A stretch of DNA of 5,145 nt, taken from NCBI GenBank assembly GCA_041486365.1, contig JBGPLH010000253.1, positions 1 through 5,145 of the forward strand, read 5' to 3'. This document shows positions 1 through 5,145 of the stretch, in pieces; within the stretch, counting starts at the first letter, position 1; every line of letters begins with the position of its first letter. The DNA is from JBGPLH01 sp041486365 [NCBI: Thermodesulfobacteriota bacterium]. Lineage in GTDB: Bacteria > JAUYMQ01. A program made the translations under genes and the position numbers. The notes beneath the pieces were generated by a model. The model had not been told where the DNA came from, made no database searches, and saw only the letters and a list, made by a program, of their open reading frames with translations.

Positions 1-140
1 GGAGCGATCTCTTTGTCCACCACACCGCCATCCGGGGTGAGGGCTTCAAGTCGCTGGCCGAGGGTGAGCGCGTGGAGTTCGACGTCGTGGACGGCAAGAA
101 GGGTCCGGCGGCGGACGGCGTCATCAAGCTCGGTAGCTGA
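1..140 (+). CDS. Cold-shock domain protein (CspA family), 3' end only
   Basis: The reading frame enters at base 3 and gives 45 residues before a TGA at 138-140. The visible part begins with [10 protein letters not shown], which matches the RNP2 strand of the cold-shock domain (family form D-[VL]-FVH-x-[ST]-AI). It continues through [18 protein letters not shown] and ends [14 protein letters not shown], the usual last two strands of the OB fold. Family members are about 65-70 residues long, so roughly the first 20-25 residues, including the KWFN start and the RNP1 GFGFI motif, lie outside the window. Such proteins bind single-stranded RNA or DNA in the cytoplasm and act as RNA chaperones. The paralogue and its cold inducibility cannot be judged because the promoter and 5' leader are missing. 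A strong intrinsic terminator follows directly. Confidence 0.94.
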   Translation, partial: SDLFVHHTAIRGEGFKSLAEGERVEFDVVDGKKGPAADGVIKLGS

Positions 141-162
141 CCCGCTTTCACGCCGATGAAGT

Positions 163-209
163 GAGATGGGGGTCATCCTCGATGCAGAGGATGGCCCCCT
201 CTCTTTTTT
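163..209 (+). terminator. Rho-independent terminator of the cold-shock gene
   Basis: A 13-bp stem pairs 168-180 with 187-199 (one G-U pair) around a 6-base loop. Allowing one bulged T at 167, the stem extends by four more pairs (163-166 with 200-203). A run of six T (204-209) follows at once. It starts 22 bases after the csp stop codon. Read on the minus strand there is no T-run after the hairpin, so it should work mainly for + strand transcription and not for the convergent gene at 279-743. Confidence 0.93.
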
Positions 210-278
210 CGCGCGCATGGGGTTGGACGAGCGGCGGCCCGCAGTGTCTCCTCCGCGGCCGTCTCCGGGAACTTCGCG

Positions 279-743
279 CTAGGGGTTGATGGCCGTGGCG
301 GTCTCGCGCAGCGCCTCCTGGACCCTGATCGTGCCCCGGCGCGCCGCCGAGGGGCGCTTCGCCTTCTTGCGGGGCGCGGGCTCGACCAGGCGCTCGATCT
401 GCCGCAGCGTCTTCAGGACCTGGCGCCTGGCGCGGGTGTTCAGCTTGCGCCAGTTGCGCTCGCCCTGGGCCTCCAGGCGGCCGAGCTCCCGGCTCGCCTC
501 GCGCAGCGCGCGCGTGCCACGCCGGCGGTAGGCGGCCTGGGCGGTGTTGATCCGTCGCTCGAGTTTCGAGAGCAGGGTGCCGATGCTGCGGGAGTACTCC
601 TTCAAGGTCGACGGAACATCCTTCCTGATCTGCTCGATCCCGCGTTCCGTCGCGCGGATCCCCGCTTTCACCCTTCGGGATGTCCTGCGAACCGCTGTGG
701 CGCGCGTGGTCCGCTTCTTCGTCGTTCGCTTTCTTGCAGCCAT
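279..743 (-). CDS. Small, highly basic, helix-rich protein of unknown function; possible nucleoid-associated protein
   Basis: This 154-residue protein matches no family I can name. By my count 46 residues are Arg or Lys (about 30%) against 13 acidic ones, a net charge near +33. It has no Cys, His or Phe and a single Trp (98). The N-terminus (1-26) is a Lys/Arg/Thr/Ala tail resembling bacterial histone H1-like tails. Residues about 27-120 look almost entirely helical, with regular Leu/Ile spacing (for example GTLLSKLERRI and LKTLRQIERLV) suggesting a helical hairpin or short coiled coil. A second basic patch (PRKKAKRPSAARR, 124-136) precedes a last short helix. There is no signal peptide or membrane segment. 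The ATG at 741-743 is supported by the SD GGAAGG (750-755, 6-base spacer). It converges with csp and lies 210 bp downstream of the CoA-transferase on the same strand. DNA or RNA binding is inferred from charge only; ribosome association is an alternative. Confidence 0.8.
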   Translation of the reverse strand: MAARKRTTKKRTTRATAVRRTSRRVKAGIRATERGIEQIRKDVPSTLKEYSRSIGTLLSKLERRINTAQAAYRRRGTRALREASRELGRLEAQGERNWRKLNTRARRQVLKTLRQIERLVEPAPRKKAKRPSAARRGTIRVQEALRETATAINP

Positions 744-761
744 GGGTCACCTTCCGTTGCG

Positions 762-776
762 ATGGACGTCGTCCAT
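762..776. promoter_or_regulatory. Perfect 15-bp palindrome in the leader of the basic-protein gene
   Basis: ATGGACG and CGTCCAT flank a central T, giving seven perfectly complementary pairs. The site ends seven bases upstream of the SD of the gene at 279-743. As DNA it could be an operator for a dimeric regulator. As RNA on the minus strand it can fold into a 6-bp stem with a GAC triloop just before the SD. The same bases open a nine-codon frame (ATG at 774-776, stop at 747-749) that runs through the SD, but no convincing SD precedes it. The regulatory role is inference. Confidence 0.45.
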
Positions 777-805
777 TTGAGTCCGATCCGCGTGCCCCAC
801 GGTGA

Positions 806-824
806 CGTAGGATGCGTAGCCTAC
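806..824. repeat. Short GTAG direct and inverted repeats upstream of the basic-protein gene
   Basis: CGTAG occurs at 806-810 and again at 815-819, nine bases apart. The second copy is followed by CTAC, making the palindrome GTAG-C-CTAC (816-824). The site lies about 65-80 bp upstream of the start codon, where an operator or promoter would be expected. The units are short, so chance is possible. Confidence 0.3.
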
Positions 825-847
825 ACAGATTCCCTGCCCAAGAGCAA
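818..847 (-). promoter_or_regulatory. Weak promoter-like pair for the basic-protein gene
   Basis: On the minus strand TTGCTC (842-847) and TAGGCT (818-823) are separated by 18 bases. Each matches the sigma-70 consensus only partly. The TAGGCT box overlaps the GTAG/CTAC repeats, so a protein bound there would block it. The implied transcript would have a leader of roughly 65-70 bases carrying the 762-776 palindrome. This is the best candidate in a 210-bp gap, not a firm promoter. Confidence 0.2.
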
Positions 848-953
848 GACACAAGCCGCGCGCCGGGGGGCCCCCGCCACTCGGTCCATGCCCGTCCGGG
901 TGGAGGGCCTGGCGGGGCGCCTTCGCTGGATCCCACCCCGACCCGAAGCCGCG

Positions 954-2153
954 CTACGCCACGGCCCCGTTCTCCCGTAGCTTCGCGATCTCCTCTCCGC
1001 TGTACCCGATCGCTTCCAGCACCTCGTCGGTGTGCTGGCCGTAGGTCGGTGCGGGGCCCTGGGGACCGGCGGGCGTCCTGTCGAACCGCGCGGCAGGCAG
1101 CGCCTGCCGCATTCGTCCCGCGGTCGGGTGGTCAGTCTCCACGAGTATGCCGTTTGCCCGCACCTGCGGGTGCTCCGGCACTTCGTCCAGGGACAGGATG
1201 GGGGCGTGGGGCACGTCGTGCCTCTCGTACAGCACGCACCACTCGGCCGTCGTTCGCTCCGCGATGATCTCGGTGACGACGTCGCGCAGCTCCCGCATGT
1301 GGGTCATGCGATCGAAGAGGGATCGAAACCGGGGATCCTCGATCAGGTCCCCCCGGTCGGCGGCGCGGCAGGCCTTGGCCCACTGATCGTCCGTCAGGGC
1401 CGAGACCGTGATCGAGCCGTCGGCCGTCGGATAGATCCGGTAGATGGTGGCGAACGGGGGTACGCGGAACACGTCGTCGCCGAGGAAGGTGTGGTTCATC
1501 ATCCCGTCGGGCCACAGGAACGCGATCGCCGCGTCGAGCATCGCGAGGCGCACGTGCTGCCCGCCCCGTCCGCGCGCACGCGCGAGCAGGGCGGCGGTCA
1601 CGGCCTGCGCCGCGGTGTAAGCGGTCGCCTTGTCCAGCGAGAGGTTCCGGACCAGCTCGGGCTTTCCCGTGTCGGGATCGGCCTGGACCGCGGCCACACC
1701 GCTCAGGGCCTGGACCACGTTGTCGTACACCGGCCGGTGGGAGAAGGGCCCCGTGTCGCCGAAGCCGGAGATCGAGGCGTACACAATATCCGGCGCCAGC
1801 GCCCGCACCGCCTCGTAGCCGAACCCCAGGCGATCCAGGACGCCGGGCCGGAAGTTCTGCACGAAGACATCCGCCTCTCGAATCAGCCGGCGCAGGATCT
1901 CCTTGCCTGCCTCGCCGCGGAGATCGATCGCGATCGATCGCTTGCTCCGGTTGAGATTCACGAAGGTCGAGGACATCCCCCCGCGCATGGCCCCGAACAT
2001 CCGCATGGGGTCCCCCAGGCCGGGCACCTCGACCTTGATCACGTCGGCGCCCTGGTCGCCCAGGATCATCGTCGCCAGCGGCCCGCTGATCATTGCGCTG
2101 AGATCGATCACACGATGACCGGCGAGCGGGCCCTCGTGGCCGTTCGTTGTCAT
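954..2153 (-). CDS. CaiB/BaiF family (class III) CoA-transferase
   Basis: Class III CoA-transferases move CoA from an acyl-CoA to a free acid in the cytoplasm through an aspartyl-CoA intermediate; alpha-methylacyl-CoA racemases share the fold. The protein is 399 residues, the usual length. The N-terminus LAGHRVIDLS...GPLATMILGDQGADVIKVE...GDPMR is the family signature. It is followed by VNLNRSKRSIAIDL, the block EADVFVQNFRPGVLDRLGFGYEAVRALAPDIVYASISGFG, and a small lid domain (about 220-330). The likely catalytic Asp is Asp174, in LSLDKATAYTAAQAV, placed by the usual family motif ahead of the Ala-rich helix. I chose the ATG at 2151-2153 because SD GGGAGG (2162-2167) sits 8 bases upstream; the in-frame GTG at 2160-2162 overlaps that SD. 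The SDR gene diverges 146 bp away, suggesting joint use in acyl-CoA catabolism. Donor and acceptor cannot be assigned: formyl/oxalyl, carnitine, aryl or racemase-type activities all remain possible. Confidence 0.95.
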   Translation of the reverse strand: MTTNGHEGPLAGHRVIDLSAMISGPLATMILGDQGADVIKVEVPGLGDPMRMFGAMRGGMSSTFVNLNRSKRSIAIDLRGEAGKEILRRLIREADVFVQNFRPGVLDRLGFGYEAVRALAPDIVYASISGFGDTGPFSHRPVYDNVVQALSGVAAVQADPDTGKPELVRNLSLDKATAYTAAQAVTAALLARARGRGGQHVRLAMLDAAIAFLWPDGMMNHTFLGDDVFRVPPFATIYRIYPTADGSITVSALTDDQWAKACRAADRGDLIEDPRFRSLFDRMTHMRELRDVVTEIIAERTTAEWCVLYERHDVPHAPILSLDEVPEHPQVRANGILVETDHPTAGRMRQALPAARFDRTPAGPQGPAPTYGQHTDEVLEAIGYSGEEIAKLRENGAVA

Positions 2154-2157
2154 GGCT

Positions 2158-2173
2158 CGCACCTCCCGGTGCG
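2158..2173 (-). promoter_or_regulatory. Predicted SD-sequestering hairpin in the CoA-transferase leader
   Basis: In the minus-strand transcript CGCACC pairs perfectly with GGTGCG across the tetraloop GGGA, which fits the stable GNRA class. The SD GGGAGG (2162-2167) occupies the loop and the first two bases of the 3' arm, and the stem ends four bases before the ATG. If formed, the hairpin would hide part of the ribosome-binding site and lower translation unless opened. The pairing is seen directly; its regulatory use is inference. Confidence 0.5.
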
Positions 2174-2288
2174 TACTCTATCGCATTTCGGGGAGCGGTG
2201 TCCCGCGCGCCGGGGTCCTCGCGCGGCGCGCGCCCAGGAAGTAGGATGGCACTTCCCGCCGGCCGCCGCGCAGGCGCCGCGCGGGTCC

Positions 2289-2297
2289 GGAGGAGGG
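2289..2297 (+). promoter_or_regulatory. Strong ribosome-binding site that fixes the SDR start
   Basis: GGAGGAGGG ends two bases before the ATG at 2300; its first GGAGG leaves a 6-base spacer. The same frame stays open upstream to 2147, inside the divergent CoA-transferase gene, but that extension lacks an SD and any SDR homology. The ATG at 2300 also places the first beta strand (GRVIVVTGG) at the normal distance from the N-terminus. A 6-bp GC-only stem (2266-2271 with 2279-2284) lies just upstream and may be chance. Confidence 0.85.
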
Positions 2298-2299
2298 AC

Positions 2300-3109
2300 A
2301 TGAATCTCGAAGGCAGGGTGATCGTGGTGACGGGCGGGGCCGGCGGCATCGGTTCCGCGATGGGGCGGCGGTTCGTCGCGGAAGGAGCGAAGCGGGTCGT
2401 GCTCGCCGATCTCGACGGAGCGGGCGCCGAGCGGGAGGCCGCATCGATCGGGCCCGCCGCGTGCAGAGTGGCCCTGGACGCGGCCGACGTGGGTGCCGTC
2501 GCCGCGCTCGTGCGCGACGTGGAAAAGCGCGACGGTCCGATCGATCTCTTCTGTGCAAACGCCGGCATCTCTACCGGCGTCGGTGTGGAGGAGGACGACC
2601 CCGGGGCCTGGGAGCGGGCCTGGCGGGTGAACGTGATGTCCGCCGTGGTGGCGGCGCGCGCGCTTCTTCCCGGCTGGCTCGCCCGGGGCGAAGGCTACCT
2701 GCTGATCACCGCATCGGCGGCCGGGCTCCTCACGACGCTGGGCGACGCGCCCTACGCCGCCACGAAACACGCCGCCGTGGGCCTGGCCGAATGGCTCTCT
2801 GTCACCTACGGCGATCGCGGCGTGAAGGTGTCCTGCCTGTGCCCCCAGGGCGTGCGCACCAACATGGTCTTCGGCGCGCAGGCGGAGGGCCACCTCGGGA
2901 CGAAGCAGGTGCGCGTTCTCGGCGTCATCGAGCCCGACGAAGTGGCCGACTGCGTCGTGCGGGGGCTGGCCGAGGAGCGGTTCCTGATCCTGCCCCATCC
3001 GCAGGTGCGGGATTATTTCCGGAAGAAGGCCGAGGATCACGATCGCTGGATTGCCGGGATGCGGAAGTTCCAGGCGAGCCTGCTGGGGAAGCCTCCCGCC
3101 GGCGCCTAG
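2300..3109 (+). CDS. Short-chain dehydrogenase/reductase (classical SDR, probably NAD-dependent)
   Basis: This 269-residue cytoplasmic Rossmann-fold oxidoreductase interconverts a hydroxyl and a carbonyl group. The cofactor motif TGGAGGIG lies at 11-18. An Asp (37) at the end of the second strand (VVLAD) favours NAD(H) over NADP(H). ANAG, the NNAG equivalent, is at 86-89. The catalytic tetrad is complete: Asn111 (VNV), Ser139 (ITASAAG), Tyr152 and Lys156 (YAATK). CPQGVRTNM (181-189) replaces the more usual PG-x-V-x-T after strand six. The C-terminal tail after 228 (FLILPHPQVRDYFRKKAEDHDRWIAGM) resembles a group of SDRs annotated only as oxidoreductases. Length is typical. It diverges from the CoA-transferase, so oxidation of a hydroxyacyl-CoA or a related acid or alcohol is plausible, but the substrate is not predictable. 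Its TAG overlaps the stop of the convergent sedolisin gene. Confidence 0.95.
   Translation: MNLEGRVIVVTGGAGGIGSAMGRRFVAEGAKRVVLADLDGAGAEREAASIGPAACRVALDAADVGAVAALVRDVEKRDGPIDLFCANAGISTGVGVEEDDPGAWERAWRVNVMSAVVAARALLPGWLARGEGYLLITASAAGLLTTLGDAPYAATKHAAVGLAEWLSVTYGDRGVKVSCLCPQGVRTNMVFGAQAEGHLGTKQVRVLGVIEPDEVADCVVRGLAEERFLILPHPQVRDYFRKKAEDHDRWIAGMRKFQASLLGKPPAGA
3106..3109. other. Shared CTAG carrying the stop codons of both convergent genes
   Basis: TAG at 3107-3109 ends the SDR on the + strand, and CTA at 3106-3108 reads as TAG on the minus strand and ends the sedolisin. The genes therefore overlap by four bases, leaving no room for a terminator between them. Transcripts that are not stopped by Rho would run antisense into the neighbour. 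Confidence 0.95.
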
Positions 3110-4866
3110 GACGGTTCCACGGATGCGGGACGCCTCCGGCGGGGAAGGGCGAGGGCGAAGGCGCCCAGGATCAAGAGCACCAGGACCGCGGCGCCCTTCC
3201 ACGACATCGTCGGGATGTTCTCCGATCCCAGCGGCGACAGGAACGCCGCCGCCTCGATGGTCCCCAACCCCGTCACGAGATCGTAGCCGGCGCCCGCGGC
3301 GTAGTCGCCGTTGGACCCGGCCATGATGTCGTGGTAGGCGGCCGTCCCGCAGAGGGAGTAGAGGAGCGCCCCCGGGTTGCCCAGGCCCGAGCCGCCGCTC
3401 TTCTGGTTCCACATCGCGAGGTAACCCGCCCACTGCGGCGCGGCGCCGGAGGTGCCTCCCACGATGAACCAGGAGCCGTTCTTGATCACGTAGTCGCCAG
3501 GAGAGAGGTCCGACTCCAGCGAAACGTCCGGCACGAGGCGCGCCGACCCGGCCGGCACGCCGCAGCCCGTCTGAAAGGTCGGGCGGGAGAAGAGCGAGCT
3601 GATCCCGCCCCCCGATCCGCTCCACCCGGTCTCCGATCCATACCCTTCGCAGGCCGGGCTCGAGGGCGTCATCCCGCCGCTGCACACCGGCGTCGTCCCG
3701 CCGACCCCGATCACGTGAGGCGAGTTGGCCGGATGGTCGACGGTGACGACGCTCGAGCCGCAGTCGCGGCTCCCGTTGTCGCCCGACGCCGCGAACCACG
3801 ACTGCCCGATCGCGTTGGCGTTGGCAAAGATGTTGTCATTCGACTGCTGCGTCGACGCGCTGACCCCCGACTCGCATCCCCCCCAGCTCGTCGAGACCAC
3901 GTGCCCGGGGTTGTCCGTCACGATCCGGTTGTACATCACGGCGAAGCTGCTGAAGAACGTCGAGGCGGCCATGTAGTTCAGGATCTTCGCGCCGGGCGCC
4001 GTGCCATGGGAGTACTCGACGTCGAGCGCGATCTCGAGCGAGTTCGCGTTGCTGAATCGGCAGCTCAGGGGGTTGCCCGTCCCGGTGCACACCTGCCCGC
4101 TGCCGGCCGGAAGCTGCGGAAGGCTCCACTGCGTGTTGAAGGCGGTGTTGTCGCTGTCCTTCCAGGCGTAGGCCCCCGCGATCACCAGGGTCTGGCCGCT
4201 CCCGTCGAATCCCGTGCCGCCGTTGTAGAACGTCCGGAGGTCGTTGGGGCTCAGGTGGCAGCAGCCCGCGCCGATCGCCGCGTTCGGCGCCGCGACCTGG
4301 CTCCCGCCACGGACGTGCGAAAGCATCTCGCTCAGATCATCCAGGCCCACAACGCCCGTCACCAGGGAGGAGACAAGCGCGGGCAGGGAGGGATCCCGGA
4401 GCGCGGCGAAGTGGCTCTTCCCCCGGAACCGGACGGCGTGAAGCCTCACGCCGAAGGCCCGCTCGATCGCGGCGACGTTTCCCGCCGCGTCGATGATCAG
4501 CCGGTTGGGGAACCTCTGCGTGACGGCCAGGCCGCTCTGATCGAGGTGCGACACCACGGCCTGCTCGTCCTCCGGAGTGGGAGCGAAGCGCGCGTTGAAT
4601 TGTTCCTGGGTGAGGAAGTGGTGATAGTTCGGCGAGGAGGGATCCTGGACGTCAGTGAGGAAAGCCTCGAGCTCTTCCCGGTTCCGCAGCTCGAGGCCGA
4701 CGACTACCTGGTGCGTCTCGGAGAGAGGCAGCGGACCCAGATCGGTCGCCTCCTGCGCGAAGGGCGAAACCGAGCCCGGTCTTATCACGCGAGGAGCCGC
4801 CACGGCGGCTCGCGGCAGGAGCAGGAAGAGGGCGGCCGTGCCCAGGAAACGCGCCAACATCCTCAT
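3106..4866 (-). CDS. Secreted pro-kumamolisin/sedolisin serine-carboxyl peptidase (S53) with an IPTL-like C-terminal sorting tail
   Basis: The 586-residue precursor starts with a signal peptide (Arg2, Arg6, hydrophobic AALFLLL, cleavage near AVAA 21-24). The S53 activation prodomain follows at about 45-175, with the typical NYHHFLTQEQFNARFAP block (80-96). The catalytic domain (about 205-545) has Glu278 and Asp282 in SLEIALDVEYSHGTAPGAK, the oxyanion Asp363 in AASGDNG, and the nucleophile Ser473 in GGTSGAAP. Likely calcium ligands are Asp513, Ile514, Gly525, Gly527 and Asp529. All catalytic residues are present, so an active acid-type endopeptidase that matures by cleaving its prodomain is expected. 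Ten cysteines in the mature part suggest disulfides. The C-terminus (551-579) is IPTMSWKG, a hydrophobic segment, then PRRRR, resembling IPTL-CTERM sorting tails; it could also be a simple membrane anchor. The ATG at 4864-4866 has only a weak SD-like GGGG; Met3 is an alternative start. No protease partner is adjacent. Confidence 0.95.
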   Translation of the reverse strand: MRMLARFLGTAALFLLLPRAAVAAPRVIRPGSVSPFAQEATDLGPLPLSETHQVVVGLELRNREELEAFLTDVQDPSSPNYHHFLTQEQFNARFAPTPEDEQAVVSHLDQSGLAVTQRFPNRLIIDAAGNVAAIERAFGVRLHAVRFRGKSHFAALRDPSLPALVSSLVTGVVGLDDLSEMLSHVRGGSQVAAPNAAIGAGCCHLSPNDLRTFYNGGTGFDGSGQTLVIAGAYAWKDSDNTAFNTQWSLPQLPAGSGQVCTGTGNPLSCRFSNANSLEIALDVEYSHGTAPGAKILNYMAASTFFSSFAVMYNRIVTDNPGHVVSTSWGGCESGVSASTQQSNDNIFANANAIGQSWFAASGDNGSRDCGSSVVTVDHPANSPHVIGVGGTTPVCSGGMTPSSPACEGYGSETGWSGSGGGISSLFSRPTFQTGCGVPAGSARLVPDVSLESDLSPGDYVIKNGSWFIVGGTSGAAPQWAGYLAMWNQKSGGSGLGNPGALLYSLCGTAAYHDIMAGSNGDYAAGAGYDLVTGLGTIEAAAFLSPLGSENIPTMSWKGAAVLVLLILGAFALALPRRRRPASVEPS

Positions 4867-4944
4867 CGTTCACGCCCCGGTGGTCACGCAAGCGGATGCG
4901 ACCCCAGCATACGCCTTCCACGCGGGAGCGCCAGATGCGCGCAC

Positions 4945-4976
4945 CGGGACGATCACGGCGCGCCTCGACCGTCCCG
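4945..4976. repeat. 32-bp imperfect dyad upstream of the sedolisin gene
   Basis: The outer arms CGGGACG (4945-4951) and CGTCCCG (4970-4976) are perfectly complementary. The inner GGCGCGCC (4957-4964) is itself palindromic about exactly the same axis. Counting the intervening bases, 13 of 16 symmetric positions pair. It lies about 80-110 bp upstream of the sedolisin start and 150 bp before the GTG gene, in the only intergenic region above 250 bp here. Operator or transcript hairpin are both possible, but no T-run follows, so it is not an intrinsic terminator. Confidence 0.4.
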
Positions 4977-5043
4977 CTACCACAGCCGCTCGGCAACGGC
5001 AAAAGACCCGCCGGAGGACCTGCTGCGGCAGCTCGAACCCCGG

Positions 5044-5072
5044 TTGCGGCCGACCTCGAAACGGGGAATGAT
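5044..5072 (+). promoter_or_regulatory. Weak sigma-70-like promoter candidate for the gene at 5127
   Basis: TTGCGG (5044-5049) and AATGAT (5067-5072) are 17 bases apart, matching the consensus boxes at 3 and 4 of 6 positions. It would give a leader of about 45-50 bases to the GTG at 5127. The spacing is right but the boxes are weak, and a match of this quality can arise by chance. Confidence 0.25.
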
Positions 5073-5126
5073 GAGGGACCCCGTCGCTGTTCACAGGACC
5101 CGCCGCTCCGTCCACAGGGAGCCGAC

Positions 5127-5145
5127 GTGAAGACCCTCATCGAGA
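5127..5145 (+). CDS. Start of an unidentified gene, cut by the window end
   Basis: A GTG at 5127-5129 follows the SD AGGGAG (5116-5121) with a 5-base spacer, and begins (M)KTLIE before the window ends. Only six codons are visible, so no family can be named. It diverges from the sedolisin gene and would share the 4867-5126 intergenic region. The start is inferred from the SD and the open frame; the call fails if the frame closes just beyond the edge. Confidence 0.5.

Noticed and set aside
865-875. G-run followed by C-run as a terminator for the CoA-transferase
   Set aside because: The two runs abut with no loop bases and no T-run follows on the minus strand, so no credible intrinsic terminator forms.
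148-936. A 262-codon minus-strand frame overlapping the basic-protein gene
   Set aside because: It is Pro/Gly/Arg/Ala-rich and runs through the csp terminator; the 154-residue frame has the SD and an even helical pattern, so it was preferred.
2160-2162. GTG start for the CoA-transferase, three codons upstream
   Set aside because: The codon overlaps the SD GGGAGG, which is correctly spaced for the ATG at 2151-2153.
2147-2299. N-terminal extension of the SDR to the ATG at 2147
   Set aside because: It would overlap the divergent CoA-transferase start and adds non-homologous sequence; the strong SD at 2289-2297 supports the ATG at 2300.
1032-2303. A 423-codon + strand frame antisense to the CoA-transferase
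   Set aside because: It mirrors the real gene and shows no family motif or SD.
2150-3799. A 549-codon minus-strand frame antisense to the SDR
   Set aside because: The SDR on the other strand has a complete catalytic tetrad and an SD, while this frame shows only biased composition and no domain.
4877-4898. Inverted repeat with GGTC/GACC ends before the sedolisin gene
   Set aside because: Only the outer four bases pair well and the centre mismatches; this is expected by chance in GC-rich DNA.
2461-5130. An 889-codon + strand frame running through the SDR and antisense to the sedolisin
   Set aside because: It has Arg/Gly/Ala-rich low-complexity content and no recognisable domain, and it overlaps two well-supported genes; it is a shadow frame of GC-rich coding sequence.
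5127-5145. Tryptophanase or tyrosine phenol-lyase, from a start resembling MKTxIEPFR
   Set aside because: The codon after the Glu begins with A, so the next residue cannot be Pro; six codons do not support any family name.

Overview
The window comes from a GC-rich bacterial chromosome with tight gene packing, long antisense shadow frames, Shine-Dalgarno (SD) sites before most starts and no sign of mobile DNA. The gene types (a cold-shock protein, a CaiB/BaiF CoA-transferase, a classical SDR, and a secreted sedolisin with a C-terminal IPTL-like sorting tail) would fit a free-living, GC-rich Gram-negative lineage such as Myxococcota/Deltaproteobacteria, Acidobacteriota or a related uncultured group. 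This placement is inference; no rRNA or marker gene is present.

Layout from left to right. The 3' end of a cold-shock gene (+, ending at 140) is followed by a strong intrinsic terminator (163-209). Converging on it is a small, extremely basic protein of unknown function (-, 279-743). Its leader carries a perfect 15-bp palindrome (762-776) and short GTAG repeats (806-824). Next is a CaiB-type CoA-transferase (-, 954-2153), whose SD lies inside a predicted GNRA-capped hairpin (2158-2173). Diverging from it across 146 bp is a short-chain dehydrogenase/reductase (+, 2300-3109). A pro-kumamolisin/sedolisin peptidase (-, 3106-4866) converges on the SDR, and the two stop codons share a single CTAG. 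Upstream of the peptidase, a 260-bp intergenic region holds a 32-bp imperfect dyad (4945-4976) and leads to the first bases of a + strand gene with a GTG start (5127).

Function. The divergent CoA-transferase and SDR are a plausible pair for catabolism of an acid activated as a CoA thioester, one moving CoA and the other oxidising a hydroxyl or reducing a carbonyl; the substrate cannot be read from sequence. The sedolisin is an exported protease, probably anchored or sorted through its C-terminal tail. The cold-shock and basic proteins look like unrelated nucleic-acid-binding housekeeping genes. I see no phage, CRISPR, toxin-antitoxin or defence system. The items most worth a second look are the sequestered SD of the CoA-transferase, the variant IPTL-type tail on the sedolisin, and the basic orphan protein with its palindromic leader.
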